From Kineosporia sp. A_224 (GTDB lineage: Bacteria; Actinomycetota; Actinomycetes; Actinomycetales; Kineosporiaceae): 39,681 bases of DNA. How positions within the stretch are numbered: position 1 is the first letter of the stretch; each line of letters begins with the position of its first letter. The notes beneath the pieces are model-generated. The model saw nothing but the letters and a program-made list of their open reading frames with translations, had not been told where the DNA came from and searched no databases. The stretch lies in contig NZ_MWLN01000169.1 in the NCBI RefSeq assembly GCF_002198655.1, positions 1-39,681 of the forward strand, written 5' to 3'. The translations under genes were made by a program, and so were the position numbers. This document shows positions 1 through 8,237 of this stretch, piece after piece.

Positions 1-939
<939 letters not shown>

Positions 940-962
940 TCACAGGTGCGGTGCATCACCTG

Positions 963-990
963 AGTGCTCCCGGCGGCCGCCGGAGGTTGC
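963..990 (-). promoter_or_regulatory. Candidate ECF-type promoter upstream of the xylanase
   Basis: On the minus strand GCAACC (985-990) is followed after exactly 18 bases by CACT (963-966), about 50 bases before the TTG start. The same two words with the same spacing occur upstream of the sigma factor gene. GCAACC resembles -35 elements of ECF sigma factors. Caution: GCAACC is also the loop side of a short hairpin (CCGGAG, 4-base loop, CTCCGG, 980-995), and the spacer holds a 14-bp palindrome (970-983), so RNA structure or a repressor site is an alternative. Confidence 0.35.
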
Positions 991-1019
991 TCCGGACGGC
1001 GGACGTCGTGCGGACCGGG

Positions 1020-2402
1020 TCAGCAGGCGCCCCGGTCCTGCGTCAGCAGGGCGAGCCGCCAGCCGTCGGGCTCGGCCTCCCCGGCTGCCGGGTCCTGGGC
1101 GGCGTACACGTAGCGCAGGTCGCAGGCGTCGACCGTCAGCGTCTGGTCCGGGTCACGCCGCAGCACGTCACCCTGGCCGATCCAGTCCGTCCACCGCGTC
1201 GAGCCGAAGTTCACGTTCGCCGTCCCGGCGAACGGGCTGCCGGTCACCGGGCGCCACGTCCCCGCCAGGCTCGTCGCGGTCCACGACGTCAGCCGGCTGC
1301 GCCCCGCGGTGTCGAACTGCTGCGCCACGAGCAGGTACGTCCCCGGCCCGTCGAGCCGGTACACGTTCGCCGCGTCGAGGAACTGGCCCGGCGAGGACCG
1401 CAGCGCGACCACCGGTTCGCTCATCCCGCCCGGGAACCGGCCGATCGGCGTCTGCGAACGGTAGACGCGCCCGTTGTTGTCGGACGAGAACAGGGAGCAG
1501 GTCGTGGCGTCGCAGATGACCCACATGTCGACCCAGAAACCGAGGTTCCGGGAGATCACGGACGGGACGGACGGGTAGAAGTCCCGCGGCGCGCTCCACC
1601 CGGCCGGATCCGCGATGTCCGGGTTCGTCGAGTACGACGCGTTGCCCGTCTGGTAGACGAGGTACCAGAGCTTCTGCGGGGCGAAGTAGAAGACCTGCGG
1701 TGCGGCCCGGTAGCCGGTGCCGATCGCGGAGCGATCCAGGTAGTACGGCTTCGCCGAGGCTGCCTGCGACCAGTCCGTGAAGCTCAGGTACACCAGCCCG
1801 AAGCTGTCCTGCGTGGTCGCCGTGGCGAACACGTGCCACCTGCCGTCGTGGAAGACGGCCGTCGGGTCCTTGATCCCGCGCACCCGATGGGTGTCATCGG
1901 GGGCCGCCGCCGCGACCGGCCCGCCGGCCGACCACCTGAGCCCGGCCAGCAGGTCCGTGGCGCGGGGCGCCCGCGTCCCGGTCCGCGTCGTCGACGGGTC
2001 CGGCGCCGGGGCCGAGGTGACCGTCGCCGGGACGCTCGGGGGGCCGGTGGGGGACGGCGCCGGCGACTGCGTCGTCGTCTGCGCGGGTGGCAGGGGCGAG
2101 ATCGTGACGACCCCGTCGGGGCGCCCCGGACCACCGGCGAACGCCACGGCGACGACCGCCGCGGCGACGGCACCGACCAGCGTCACGAGAGCGAACCGCC
2201 GGGGGCGCCGGGCAGGCCCGGACAGGGGTCTGCGGGCCCGGGGCGGGGTCCGGTCGCCGGCCGCCTCCCGCGCGGTGCGCGCCGGCGCCATGACGGAGTC
2301 GGTCAGGCGGGCCCGCACCCGGGTCAGGTCGAGCTCGTCGGCGGCAGCGTGCGTCGCCAGTGCCTGACGGACCCGCCGCTCGTCGTCACGCGAGATGTCC
2401 AT
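1020..2402 (-). CDS. Membrane protein with anti-sigma-like N-terminus and extracellular GH62 domain
   Basis: This 460-residue protein starts at ATG 2402 behind a strong GAGGAGGA site that overlaps the sigma factor stop. Residues 1-69 are a short basic cytoplasmic segment (includes DELDLTRVRARL), like putative anti-sigma partners of SigE-type ECF factors; it has no Cys, so no zinc anti-sigma motif. Residues 70-90 form one membrane span, 100-147 a Pro/Thr linker, and about 150-435 a GH62 alpha-L-arabinofuranosidase fold (GIKDP 176-180, YRAAPQVFYFAPQKLWYLVY 231-250, FWVDMW 289-294). D179 and D292 fit the general base and pKa modulator. Where I recall the family having F-E-A-S/A-N-V-Y with the general-acid Glu, this protein has D343 (FLDAANVY). 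The usual SHGE is GQGD (409-412). I infer a polysaccharide sensor coupled to the upstream sigma factor. A cell-anchored arabinofuranosidase is the alternative. Confidence 0.82.
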   Translation of the reverse strand: MDISRDDERRVRQALATHAAADELDLTRVRARLTDSVMAPARTAREAAGDRTPPRARRPLSGPARRPRRFALVTLVGAVAAAVVAVAFAGGPGRPDGVVTISPLPPAQTTTQSPAPSPTGPPSVPATVTSAPAPDPSTTRTGTRAPRATDLLAGLRWSAGGPVAAAAPDDTHRVRGIKDPTAVFHDGRWHVFATATTQDSFGLVYLSFTDWSQAASAKPYYLDRSAIGTGYRAAPQVFYFAPQKLWYLVYQTGNASYSTNPDIADPAGWSAPRDFYPSVPSVISRNLGFWVDMWVICDATTCSLFSSDNNGRVYRSQTPIGRFPGGMSEPVVALRSSPGQFLDAANVYRLDGPGTYLLVAQQFDTAGRSRLTSWTATSLAGTWRPVTGSPFAGTANVNFGSTRWTDWIGQGDVLRRDPDQTLTVDACDLRYVYAAQDPAAGEAEPDGWRLALLTQDRGAC

Positions 2403-2414
2403 GGCCGTTCCTCC

Positions 2415-3023
2415 TCACGGTCGTGTCGTGCGTGGTGCCGGGGGGCCGGGCGGCGCGGACCGGGGCGCAGATCGCGTCGCGGTCCAGCCCTGGAGAGCGA
2501 GACCGCCGTCGGCGGCGGTCTCGTCCAACCGCTGCCGGAAGCTCCTGGCGCCCTTCGACGTCTGGCTCTTCACCGTGCCGACCGTCACACCGAGGGCGTC
2601 GGCGACCTCTGCCTCGCTGAGGTCCAGCGCGTACCGCAGGACCACGCACGCGCGCTGCCCGGCCGGCAGCTCCATGAGGAGCGACTGCACGTCGACGGTC
2701 GTCGCGCCGTCGGGGTCGAACGTGACCTCCTGGGCGACGGCCTGCAGGCGTTCGAGACCCAGGCGCTCCCGGATCGTCCGGCGAACCCCCGCCCCGGCTT
2801 TGTTGATCATGACGCGCCGGACGTAGGCGAGCGGGTGGTCCGTGGCCGAGACCCGTTCCCACGAGCGCCAGACGTCGAGGAAGACGTCCGCCAGCAGGTC
2901 CTCGGCGGCGTGCCGGTCGCCGACGAGCAGGTAGGCGAGGCGTCCCAGCCCGCCGGCATGCGCATCGAAGAAGCCCGTGAAGTGCTCCGCCCGGTCGCCG
3001 GGCGCACCACGGTTGCCGGTCAT
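2415..3023 (-). CDS. ECF RNA polymerase sigma factor (SigE-like)
   Basis: The 202-residue protein has region 2 near residues 12-75 (AEDLLADVFLDVWRSWERV) and a region-4 helix-turn-helix near 115-165 (LSEAEVADALGVTVGTVKSQ). This matches the actinobacterial SigE-like ECF family, in which the gene is usually followed by a membrane partner. I prefer ATG 3023, with GGTGGGGG just upstream; a start at 3095 is possible but adds a low-complexity extension. A Pro/Arg-rich tail of about 35 residues follows the helix-turn-helix. The stop overlaps the ribosome binding site of the GH62 membrane protein, suggesting coupled translation. It probably directs transcription of its own operon and of the xylanase in response to xylan-derived sugars; that is inference from gene order and a shared upstream motif. 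Confidence 0.88.
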   Translation of the reverse strand: MTGNRGAPGDRAEHFTGFFDAHAGGLGRLAYLLVGDRHAAEDLLADVFLDVWRSWERVSATDHPLAYVRRVMINKAGAGVRRTIRERLGLERLQAVAQEVTFDPDGATTVDVQSLLMELPAGQRACVVLRYALDLSEAEVADALGVTVGTVKSQTSKGARSFRQRLDETAADGGLALQGWTATRSAPRSAPPGPPAPRTTRP

Positions 3024-3116
3024 CCCCCACCGTTCCCGCCCGCGCACCGCCTCCGGTCCGTGATGCGCGCCGGCAGGCGGAGCGGCCGCCGTCACCGGGC
3101 CAGTCCTACGGTGGAC

Positions 3117-3144
3117 AGTGTCCGGGCGGGGCCGTCAGGGTTGC
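3117..3144 (-). promoter_or_regulatory. Candidate autoregulated ECF promoter of the sigma operon
   Basis: On the minus strand GCAACC (3139-3144) is followed after 18 bases by CACT (3117-3120), running into CACTGTCC. The same GCAACC-N18-CACT layout precedes the xylanase. It sits 94 bases upstream of the preferred ATG and 22 bases from the alternative start at 3095. Autoregulation is common for ECF operons. The spacing to GTC is longer than in classical ECF promoters, so the assignment is tentative. Confidence 0.4.
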
Positions 3145-3180
3145 CCGCCTCCGACGGTTGTGTCGCAGGTCACATCTGCA

Positions 3181-3723
3181 CTACCGGGCGACGTCGCCGA
3201 GCACCCGCGCGACCGCCGTCCGGACGGCCTCGACCATCCGGAGATCGTCCCCGGCCTCCCCGGTCGCGGCGAGCTCGTCGGGCGTCAGCCACGCCGCCGA
3301 GTCGATGCTCTGCCGCTCGGCCCCGTCGAGCCCGGCGAAGGTCGTCGTCGCGTCGTCCGGCACGAGCACCGCGAAGTACACGAGATCCTGCACGATCCAG
3401 CGGCCGGACCAGCTGAACTCGACGCCGTAGCGGGTGAGCTCGGGTGTCACGTCGGCCGGGTCGACGACGATGCCGGTCTCCTCGAACAGCTCGCGGACCG
3501 CGGCGTCGAGGTGGGTCTCGCCCGCGTCGACGCCGCCACCGACCGTGAACCAGAACGGGTCGTCGGGGGTGTCCGGGTCCCAGCCGCGCAGCAGGAGCAC
3601 CCGGCCGTCCGAACGCACGGGCAGCATCCGGCCGGTCGTCCGGACGACGGTCGCGCCGCGCGGCGGCAGCACCTCGGGGCCAGGTGCCGCGGCGGCCGGC
3701 CCGGCGTCCCGCGAGTGGCTCAT
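3181..3723 (-). CDS. Nudix hydrolase
   Basis: The 180-residue protein carries a complete Nudix box from G63 to I85 in the pattern G-x5-E-x7-REL-x-EE-x-G-I (GGVDAGETHLDAAVRELF followed by EETGI). It would hydrolyse a nucleoside diphosphate linked to another moiety, using Mg2+ held by the box glutamates; the substrate cannot be read from sequence. The start at ATG 3723 (MSHSRDAG) is preferred over 3756, which would intrude on the promoter of the divergent hydrolase gene. The first 20 residues are Ala/Pro-rich and probably disordered. It lies upstream of the sigma factor on the same strand, but a 157-bp gap with its own promoter candidate suggests separate transcription. Confidence 0.88.
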   Translation of the reverse strand: MSHSRDAGPAAAAPGPEVLPPRGATVVRTTGRMLPVRSDGRVLLLRGWDPDTPDDPFWFTVGGGVDAGETHLDAAVRELFEETGIVVDPADVTPELTRYGVEFSWSGRWIVQDLVYFAVLVPDDATTTFAGLDGAERQSIDSAAWLTPDELAATGEAGDDLRMVEAVRTAVARVLGDVAR

Positions 3724-3810
3724 GACCGGGACCCTACGACCCCTCGCCGACACCACGGCGCCTCAGTAGGGTCGGCAGGAGACGTCGACGCCGACGACCG
3801 GGGAGAGCCG

Positions 3811-4599
3811 ATGACCGAGATCGAGGACCGCACCGACCACCCGCCCGTGCTCCCCGGGGCCGAGCCGATGTCGCACGCGGGCGACCGCCGGGGCGCGCTC
3901 GTCGTCCACGGGTTCACCGGCAGCCCGATGTCGATGCGCCCGGTCGCGGAGGCGTTCGCGGCCGCCGGCTGGACCGTCGAGATGCCGCGCCTGCCCGGTC
4001 ACGGCACGACCGTCGAGGACATGGCGAGCTACGGCTGGGCCGACTGGACGGCCGCCGCGGACGCCGCCTACACCGACCTCGCCGCGCGTACCGACGCCGT
4101 GGTCGTCGTCGGGCTGTCGATGGGCGGCGCGCTCGCCGCGTGGCTCGGTGCGCAGCACCCGGACGTCGCCGGTCTCGTGCTCGTCAACGCCGCCGTCGAG
4201 CCCGACGACTTCGCGCCGCTGCTCGACCAGCTGCGCCCGGTGCTCGCGAGCGGCGAGCGGTTCGCCCAGGGCGTCGGCAACGACGTCGCGGACCCGGACG
4301 TCGTCGAGCTCGCCTACTCGTCGATGCCCATCGCGTCGCTCATCTCGTTCGGCGAGGGCATGGTGCCGCTCAAGGCGGCGCTGCCGTCGATCACCGCGCC
4401 CGCGCTCGTCGTCCACAGCCTGCAGGACCACGTCGTCCCGCCCGGCTCGCACGCCGCTCTCACCAGCCTGCTCGGCGGCCCCGTCGAGGTGGTCGAGCTC
4501 GAGCGCAGCTACCACGTGGCGACGATCGACCACGACCGCGACCTCATCGTCGACCGCGCGCTCGCCTTCGCGACCGCTGCGGTGGCCGCGAAGCCCTGA
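3811..4599 (+). CDS. Alpha/beta hydrolase, carboxylesterase or monoacylglycerol lipase type
   Basis: The 262-residue protein starts at ATG 3811 with GGGAGAG upstream. It shows the oxyanion-hole motif HGFTGSP (33-39), the nucleophile elbow GLSMGG with S103, an acidic residue D206 in SLQDHVVP, and H235 in SYHVATIDHD. The last motif is characteristic of Est30-type bacterial carboxylesterases and monoglyceride lipases. It has no signal peptide, so it is probably cytoplasmic, acting on short-chain or monoacyl esters. It is transcribed divergently from the Nudix gene (87 bp between starts) and faces the next hydrolase gene tail to tail across a long palindrome. Confidence 0.88.
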   Translation: MTEIEDRTDHPPVLPGAEPMSHAGDRRGALVVHGFTGSPMSMRPVAEAFAAAGWTVEMPRLPGHGTTVEDMASYGWADWTAAADAAYTDLAARTDAVVVVGLSMGGALAAWLGAQHPDVAGLVLVNAAVEPDDFAPLLDQLRPVLASGERFAQGVGNDVADPDVVELAYSSMPIASLISFGEGMVPLKAALPSITAPALVVHSLQDHVVPPGSHAALTSLLGGPVEVVELERSYHVATIDHDRDLIVDRALAFATAAVAAKP

Positions 4600-4608
4600 C
4601 ACCTGCAG

Positions 4609-4689
4609 ACCCGCTCATGCTCACGGTGTGAACCGTTCTCGGCGCCGTCGAGGGCCCGGAACGGTACGGGGCGCGAGCATGAGCGGGTC
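4609..4689. terminator. Long nested palindrome between convergent genes
   Basis: Perfect 15-bp inverted arms GACCCGCTCATGCTC (4609-4623) and GAGCATGAGCGGGTC (4675-4689) enclose a second inverted pair, ACCGTTC (4632-4638) and GAACGGT (4659-4665). The element fills the gap between two convergent genes (stops at 4599 and 4701), so a bidirectional terminator is the simplest reading. There is no T-run after either arm, so it would not be a classical intrinsic terminator. A REP- or MITE-like repeat is the alternative. Confidence 0.55.
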
Positions 4690-4700
4690 CGGGTGAGGCG

Positions 4701-5771
4701 TCAGACCTGCGTGTTCAGCAGGTCCGTGAGCGCGGCGTCCACCGCGGCGAGGTAGGTCTGCTCGAAGCCGAAGAGGCCGAAGTGGCCGGCGATGCTCGGG
4801 AGCACCCGCAGCTCGCTGCCCTTGATCTGCTCCTGCTCGGCCCGGCAGTCCCGCACCGGGAAGAACATGTCCTCGTCGATCGGCAGCACGAACGTCTTCG
4901 CGGTGATCCGGCCGAGCGCGGCGGAGAGGTCCCCGCCGGTGTTGCGGGCGACGTCCCCGTGCTGCCACTTCCAGCCCATGACGAGCAGCGCGTTGGGGTC
5001 CATGGCCTGGAAGACGCCCCGCACGAAGTTGTCCCGGAACTCGATCATCGTCGAGAACGAGACGTCCGGCGGCAGCGTGATCCCGCGCCAGAACTCGGTC
5101 TTCCAGAACTCCGTCGACAGGCCGAGGACGCACCAGATGTCGGCGTGCCGGGCGAGGCCGTCGGTGACCTCGGTGTGCGAGGAGTACTCGCCGCCGTTGA
5201 AGCCGGGGTCGGAGGTGATCGCGTCGAGCAGGGTCTGGGTGAAGAGCCAGTCGTGCGGGGTGTTCTGCGCGGTGCCGGCGATCGGGGCGGCCCGCAGCAC
5301 CTTGTCGGGGAAGCGCACCGCCCACTCGTAGGTCTGCTGGGCACCCATCGAGCCGCCGACGACGAGCGCGAGCCGCTCGATGCCGAAGACCTCCCGGAGC
5401 AGCTGCTCCTGGGCGCGGACGTCGTCCCCGATCCTCACCTTCGGGAACTTCGACATCGCGACCGGGCCGTCGGTGTTGTGCGGGGACGTCGAGAGCCCGT
5501 TGCCGATCTGGTTGACGACGACGATGAAGTACTTCGTCGGGTCGAGCGCGCGGCCCTCGCCGATGTAGGCGAGCTCCCACGTCTGGTGGGTGCCGCTGAA
5601 CCAGGTAGGGATGAGGATGGCGTTGCTCTTGTCCTCGTTCAACGTGCCGTAGGTGGCGTAGGCGACCTGGAGGTCGGGGATCGTGCCGCCCTCCTCGAGC
5701 GTGAAGTCGCCGAGGCCGTGCAGCTGGTACGCGCCCTGGACCTCGGGCGTGTAGAAGTCGTTGCGGATCAC
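4701..5771 (-). CDS. MetX-like alpha/beta hydrolase (homoserine acetyltransferase superfamily)
   Basis: The 356-residue protein has GTG 5771 as start, supported by AGGGAGAG 5 bases upstream. Motifs fit the MetX/Cat2 branch of the alpha/beta hydrolases: Y-x-T-Y-G-T-L-N near 39-45, IGNGLSTSP at 89-97, the nucleophile S141 in GGSMGAQQ, an acid at D299 or D301 (LPIDEDMFFP) and H330 in IAGHFGLFG. True homoserine O-acetyltransferases have similar length, but no methionine genes are nearby and several MetX substrate motifs are not recognisable. Relatives are usually annotated only as alpha/beta fold hydrolases. The activity, acyl transfer or hydrolysis, is uncertain. The gene stands alone, divergent from the crotonase gene and convergent with the esterase gene. 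Confidence 0.75.
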   Translation of the reverse strand: MIRNDFYTPEVQGAYQLHGLGDFTLEEGGTIPDLQVAYATYGTLNEDKSNAILIPTWFSGTHQTWELAYIGEGRALDPTKYFIVVVNQIGNGLSTSPHNTDGPVAMSKFPKVRIGDDVRAQEQLLREVFGIERLALVVGGSMGAQQTYEWAVRFPDKVLRAAPIAGTAQNTPHDWLFTQTLLDAITSDPGFNGGEYSSHTEVTDGLARHADIWCVLGLSTEFWKTEFWRGITLPPDVSFSTMIEFRDNFVRGVFQAMDPNALLVMGWKWQHGDVARNTGGDLSAALGRITAKTFVLPIDEDMFFPVRDCRAEQEQIKGSELRVLPSIAGHFGLFGFEQTYLAAVDAALTDLLNTQV

Positions 5772-5941
5772 GTCTCTCCCTTGAGTCGCGCCGGGTGGAT
5801 GGGGGCAGCAGAACACGGAACGCGGGGCCTGTCACCCGTTGCGCGGGGGTTGCACAGCGGGTGCGGTGCCGGAGGACGACGGCCGGACGGCGTGACGCGC
5901 GCCTCGCCGCACCCGCCGCCGCGGCTGGTTGGATCGCCGTC

Positions 5942-6790
5942 ATGGACGCACGCAGCACCGACGCCCTCACCGACGCGATCGGCGACGCGATCGGCGACGC
6001 CGCCGGGCAGCTCGCCGTCACGGTCTCCGGCGGGGTCGCGACCCTCGAGCTGACCCGGCCCGACAAGCACAACGCGATCTCGTACGCGATGTGGCTCGCG
6101 CTGGCGCGGCTCATGCCGGTGCTCGCCGCGGACGAGGCGGTGAGCGTCGTCGTCCTGCGCGGGACGGCGGGCGGCCCGTTCAGCGCGGGCGCGGACATCG
6201 GCGAGTTCCGGACGATGCGGGGCGAGCCCGAGGGGGCGCGGGCGTACGGCGAGGCGGTCGAGGCGGGGGAGCAGGCGATCGTCGACTTCCCGAAGCCGAC
6301 GATCGCCGCGGTCGAGGGCTTCGCGATCGGCGGCGGCACCCAGGTCGCCGTCGCGTGCGACCTGCGGGTGTGCGCCGAGGACTCCCGGTTCGGGGTCACG
6401 CCGGCCAAGCTCGGCATCGTCTACGCGCTGCCCTCGACCGCCCGGCTCGTCGAGGTCGTCGGGCCGGCGTGGGCACGCTGGATCCTGCTCACCGCCGAGC
6501 TGCTCGACGCGCCGACGGCGCTGCGGATCGGGCTCGTCCACGTGGTGGTGCCGGCCGGTGAGGTGCTCACCCGGGCCGGCGCGCTGGCGGCCGTGCTCGC
6601 GTCCCGGGCACAGGTCTCGCTGCGCGGCGGCAAGGCGATCGTCGACCGGGTCGTCGCCGGGCACCTGGCCGAGGACGACGCGGTGCGGGAGATCTACCAC
6701 GCCTCCTGGACGAGCCCCGAGTACGCCGAGGGGGTCGCGGCGTTCCTGGAGAAGCGGTCGCCGGACTTCCCGGCCGCGCGCCGCTCCTGA
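5942..6790 (+). CDS. Enoyl-CoA hydratase/isomerase (crotonase) family protein
   Basis: The 282-residue protein has the crotonase oxyanion-hole segments FSAGADIGEF (80-89) and GFAIGGGTQVAVACDLRV (126-143), which bind and polarise an acyl-CoA thioester. In genuine enoyl-CoA hydratases two glutamates (E144 and E164, rat numbering) activate water. Here the first position is Q134 (GGGTQ instead of GGGCE) and the second falls at about P154 (FGVTPAKLG instead of FGQPE). Hydration of 2-enoyl-CoA is therefore doubtful, and another crotonase reaction is more likely. ATG 5942 begins where family similarity begins; no strong ribosome site precedes it. It has its own promoter region, divergent from the MetX-like gene. 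Confidence 0.82.
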   Translation: MDARSTDALTDAIGDAIGDAAGQLAVTVSGGVATLELTRPDKHNAISYAMWLALARLMPVLAADEAVSVVVLRGTAGGPFSAGADIGEFRTMRGEPEGARAYGEAVEAGEQAIVDFPKPTIAAVEGFAIGGGTQVAVACDLRVCAEDSRFGVTPAKLGIVYALPSTARLVEVVGPAWARWILLTAELLDAPTALRIGLVHVVVPAGEVLTRAGALAAVLASRAQVSLRGGKAIVDRVVAGHLAEDDAVREIYHASWTSPEYAEGVAAFLEKRSPDFPAARRS

Positions 6791-6794
6791 CGAA

Positions 6795-6838
6795 GGTGAC
6801 CCGGCGGTGACCGTGCGGTGACCGGGCCGACCTAACGT
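6795..6838 (+). promoter_or_regulatory. Three 11-bp direct repeats (PHO-box-like) with a -10 element
   Basis: GGTGACC occurs at 6795-6801, 6806-6812 and 6817-6823, exactly 11 bp apart, each followed by four variable bases ending in GC. This 7+4 layout is that of actinobacterial PhoP boxes (Streptomyces GTTCACC units) and of OmpR-family regulators in general. A -10-like TAACGT lies at 6833-6838, placing the repeats over the -35 region of the secreted protein gene at 6892. PhoP as the regulator is an inference from layout and partial sequence match. Confidence 0.55.
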
Positions 6839-6891
6839 CCTCTCGTCCCGTTCGCGGGCCGCAGGGCGGTCCGGCCTCACCGAGGAGTCCC

Positions 6892-7452
6892 GTGCACCAG
6901 AACCGTCCCCGCAGCCGCCGGCTGCGCACCCGGCTGGCCGCGGCCGTCGTCGCCGTCGTCGCGCTGCTGGCCGTCCACGTCTCGCCGGCCGCCGCCTACA
7001 GCCCCTCCGAGGACGACGGGCTCGAGGCCCACGTCACGTGCACCGACAGCGGGGTCACCTGGACCCTGTTCGTGCACGTCGAGATGGACGGTTGGCTCTA
7101 CGCCGACGGCACGGTCACGAACACGACGAGCACGGCCAGGAAGAGCAAGCTGGTCCTCGGGTACTACTCGGTGCCGTACCTGCTCGCGACGCAGTCGGGC
7201 ACGGACCAGCCCGCTGTCGTCGAGCTGGGCCCGCAGACCCTGGCCGCCGGACAGACGCAACGCATCCTGGTCAGCGGAGGCAACAGCCCCGGTGTCGACC
7301 GTTGGATGGACCAGCTCTGGACGGACGGCGTCGTCCAGCCGACCGCGTCCTCCAAGCCCCGCCTGGGCTGGACCTGGCACTCCACCACGTGCACTGCCGT
7401 CTGGTACGACCTGCACATCGACTGGAACAACCGGGAGTGGGCCGTCGACTGA
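6892..7452 (+). CDS. Secreted protein of unknown function
   Basis: The 186-residue protein starts at GTG 6892 with GAGGAG 4 bases upstream. Residues 1-36 form a signal peptide: basic start RSRRLRTR, a hydrophobic core, and a probable cleavage after SPAAA. The mature part is about 150 residues with many Trp, Tyr, Thr and Ser, two likely disulfide cysteines (around VTCTDSG and HSTTCTAVW) and no recognisable domain. Alternating hydrophobic and Thr-rich segments suggest a beta-sandwich. It may bind or coat something outside the cell; I cannot name a function. The three direct repeats upstream suggest control by a response regulator. Confidence 0.75.
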   Translation: MHQNRPRSRRLRTRLAAAVVAVVALLAVHVSPAAAYSPSEDDGLEAHVTCTDSGVTWTLFVHVEMDGWLYADGTVTNTTSTARKSKLVLGYYSVPYLLATQSGTDQPAVVELGPQTLAAGQTQRILVSGGNSPGVDRWMDQLWTDGVVQPTASSKPRLGWTWHSTTCTAVWYDLHIDWNNREWAVD

Positions 7453-7529
7453 GCGCGGCACCGGGCCCGCGCGGCGCAGACCGCGACCCGCTCCTCGACG
7501 GTGGTGAGCGTCTTGGGGAGCAACCGGGG

Positions 7530-8237
7530 TCAGGGGGCGGAGGAGACCGTGATCCGGATGACGGAGCCGCCCTCGACCGACGTCCCGGCGGATGGGTCCT
7601 GCGACAGGACTTCTCCCACTGGTCCCGCCGCCGAGGCCGTCTCGACGACGACGCTCAGCCCGACCTCGGCGAGCACCTGACGGGCCTGCGCCTCGGGCTG
7701 CCCGGTGAGGTCCGGCACGACGACGGACATCGGGGCGGGTGCGGCCGGGGTCACCTGCACCACGCCCGAGTCGCTGCTGCGCATGAAGAACACCCCGCCG
7801 AGCACGAGCGCGGCCGTGACGAGCACGGCGATGAACGCCAGCACGGCGCCGATGACGAGCAGCACCTTCCGGGCGCCCGGCGCGGGCTGGGTCACGGGCA
7901 GCGGCATCGCCGTGGTGGGCGGGCCGAGCGGCAGAGCGCGGGTCGGTGGGCCCGTGGGCGCTCCCGGACCGGTCGCCGCCCCGGCCGCAGCGGCGACCAC
8001 GGTGTGCACCGCAACCGTCGGACCGGTGGCCAGCCCTGCCGCCGACCGCAGCTCCCGCGCGTACGCGGCCGGGTCGCCGAGCTCGGCCGTGAGGTCGACG
8101 CCGTCCGCCGACAGCTCGGACAGGTGCTCCTCGAGCCCGCCGACGAGCCGGGACCGCTCGGCAGGGTCGAGGTCGGCGCACGCCGCCTCGACCGCCGCGA
8201 GGAACTGGCGGGCCTGCTGGGTCTGGGTGCTGCTCAT
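7530..8237 (-). CDS. HAAS-domain membrane protein with extracellular PASTA domain
   Basis: The 235-residue protein has three parts. Residues 8-68 form a helical HAAS/DUF1700-like domain (AAVEAACADLDPAERSRL, then LEEHLSELSADG), which is commonly encoded beside PadR regulators. Residues 75-122 are an Ala/Pro/Gly linker, and 124-151 one transmembrane helix. Residues 170-233 form a PASTA domain (VVVPDLTGQPEAQARQVL through SVEGGSVIRITV). PASTA domains bind muropeptides or beta-lactams in Ser/Thr kinases and penicillin-binding proteins, but here there is no kinase or transpeptidase. Its ATG overlaps the PadR stop by four bases (ATGA), so the two are coupled. I infer a cell-wall-sensing partner of the PadR regulator. 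Confidence 0.8.
   Translation of the reverse strand: MSSTQTQQARQFLAAVEAACADLDPAERSRLVGGLEEHLSELSADGVDLTAELGDPAAYARELRSAAGLATGPTVAVHTVVAAAAGAATGPGAPTGPPTRALPLGPPTTAMPLPVTQPAPGARKVLLVIGAVLAFIAVLVTAALVLGGVFFMRSSDSGVVQVTPAAPAPMSVVVPDLTGQPEAQARQVLAEVGLSVVVETASAAGPVGEVLSQDPSAGTSVEGGSVIRITVSSAP

Noticed and set aside
7518-7545. Third GCAACC upstream of a gene as another ECF promoter
   Set aside because: CACT is absent at the 18-base spacing and the site lies between two convergent gene ends, with no gene start following on that strand.
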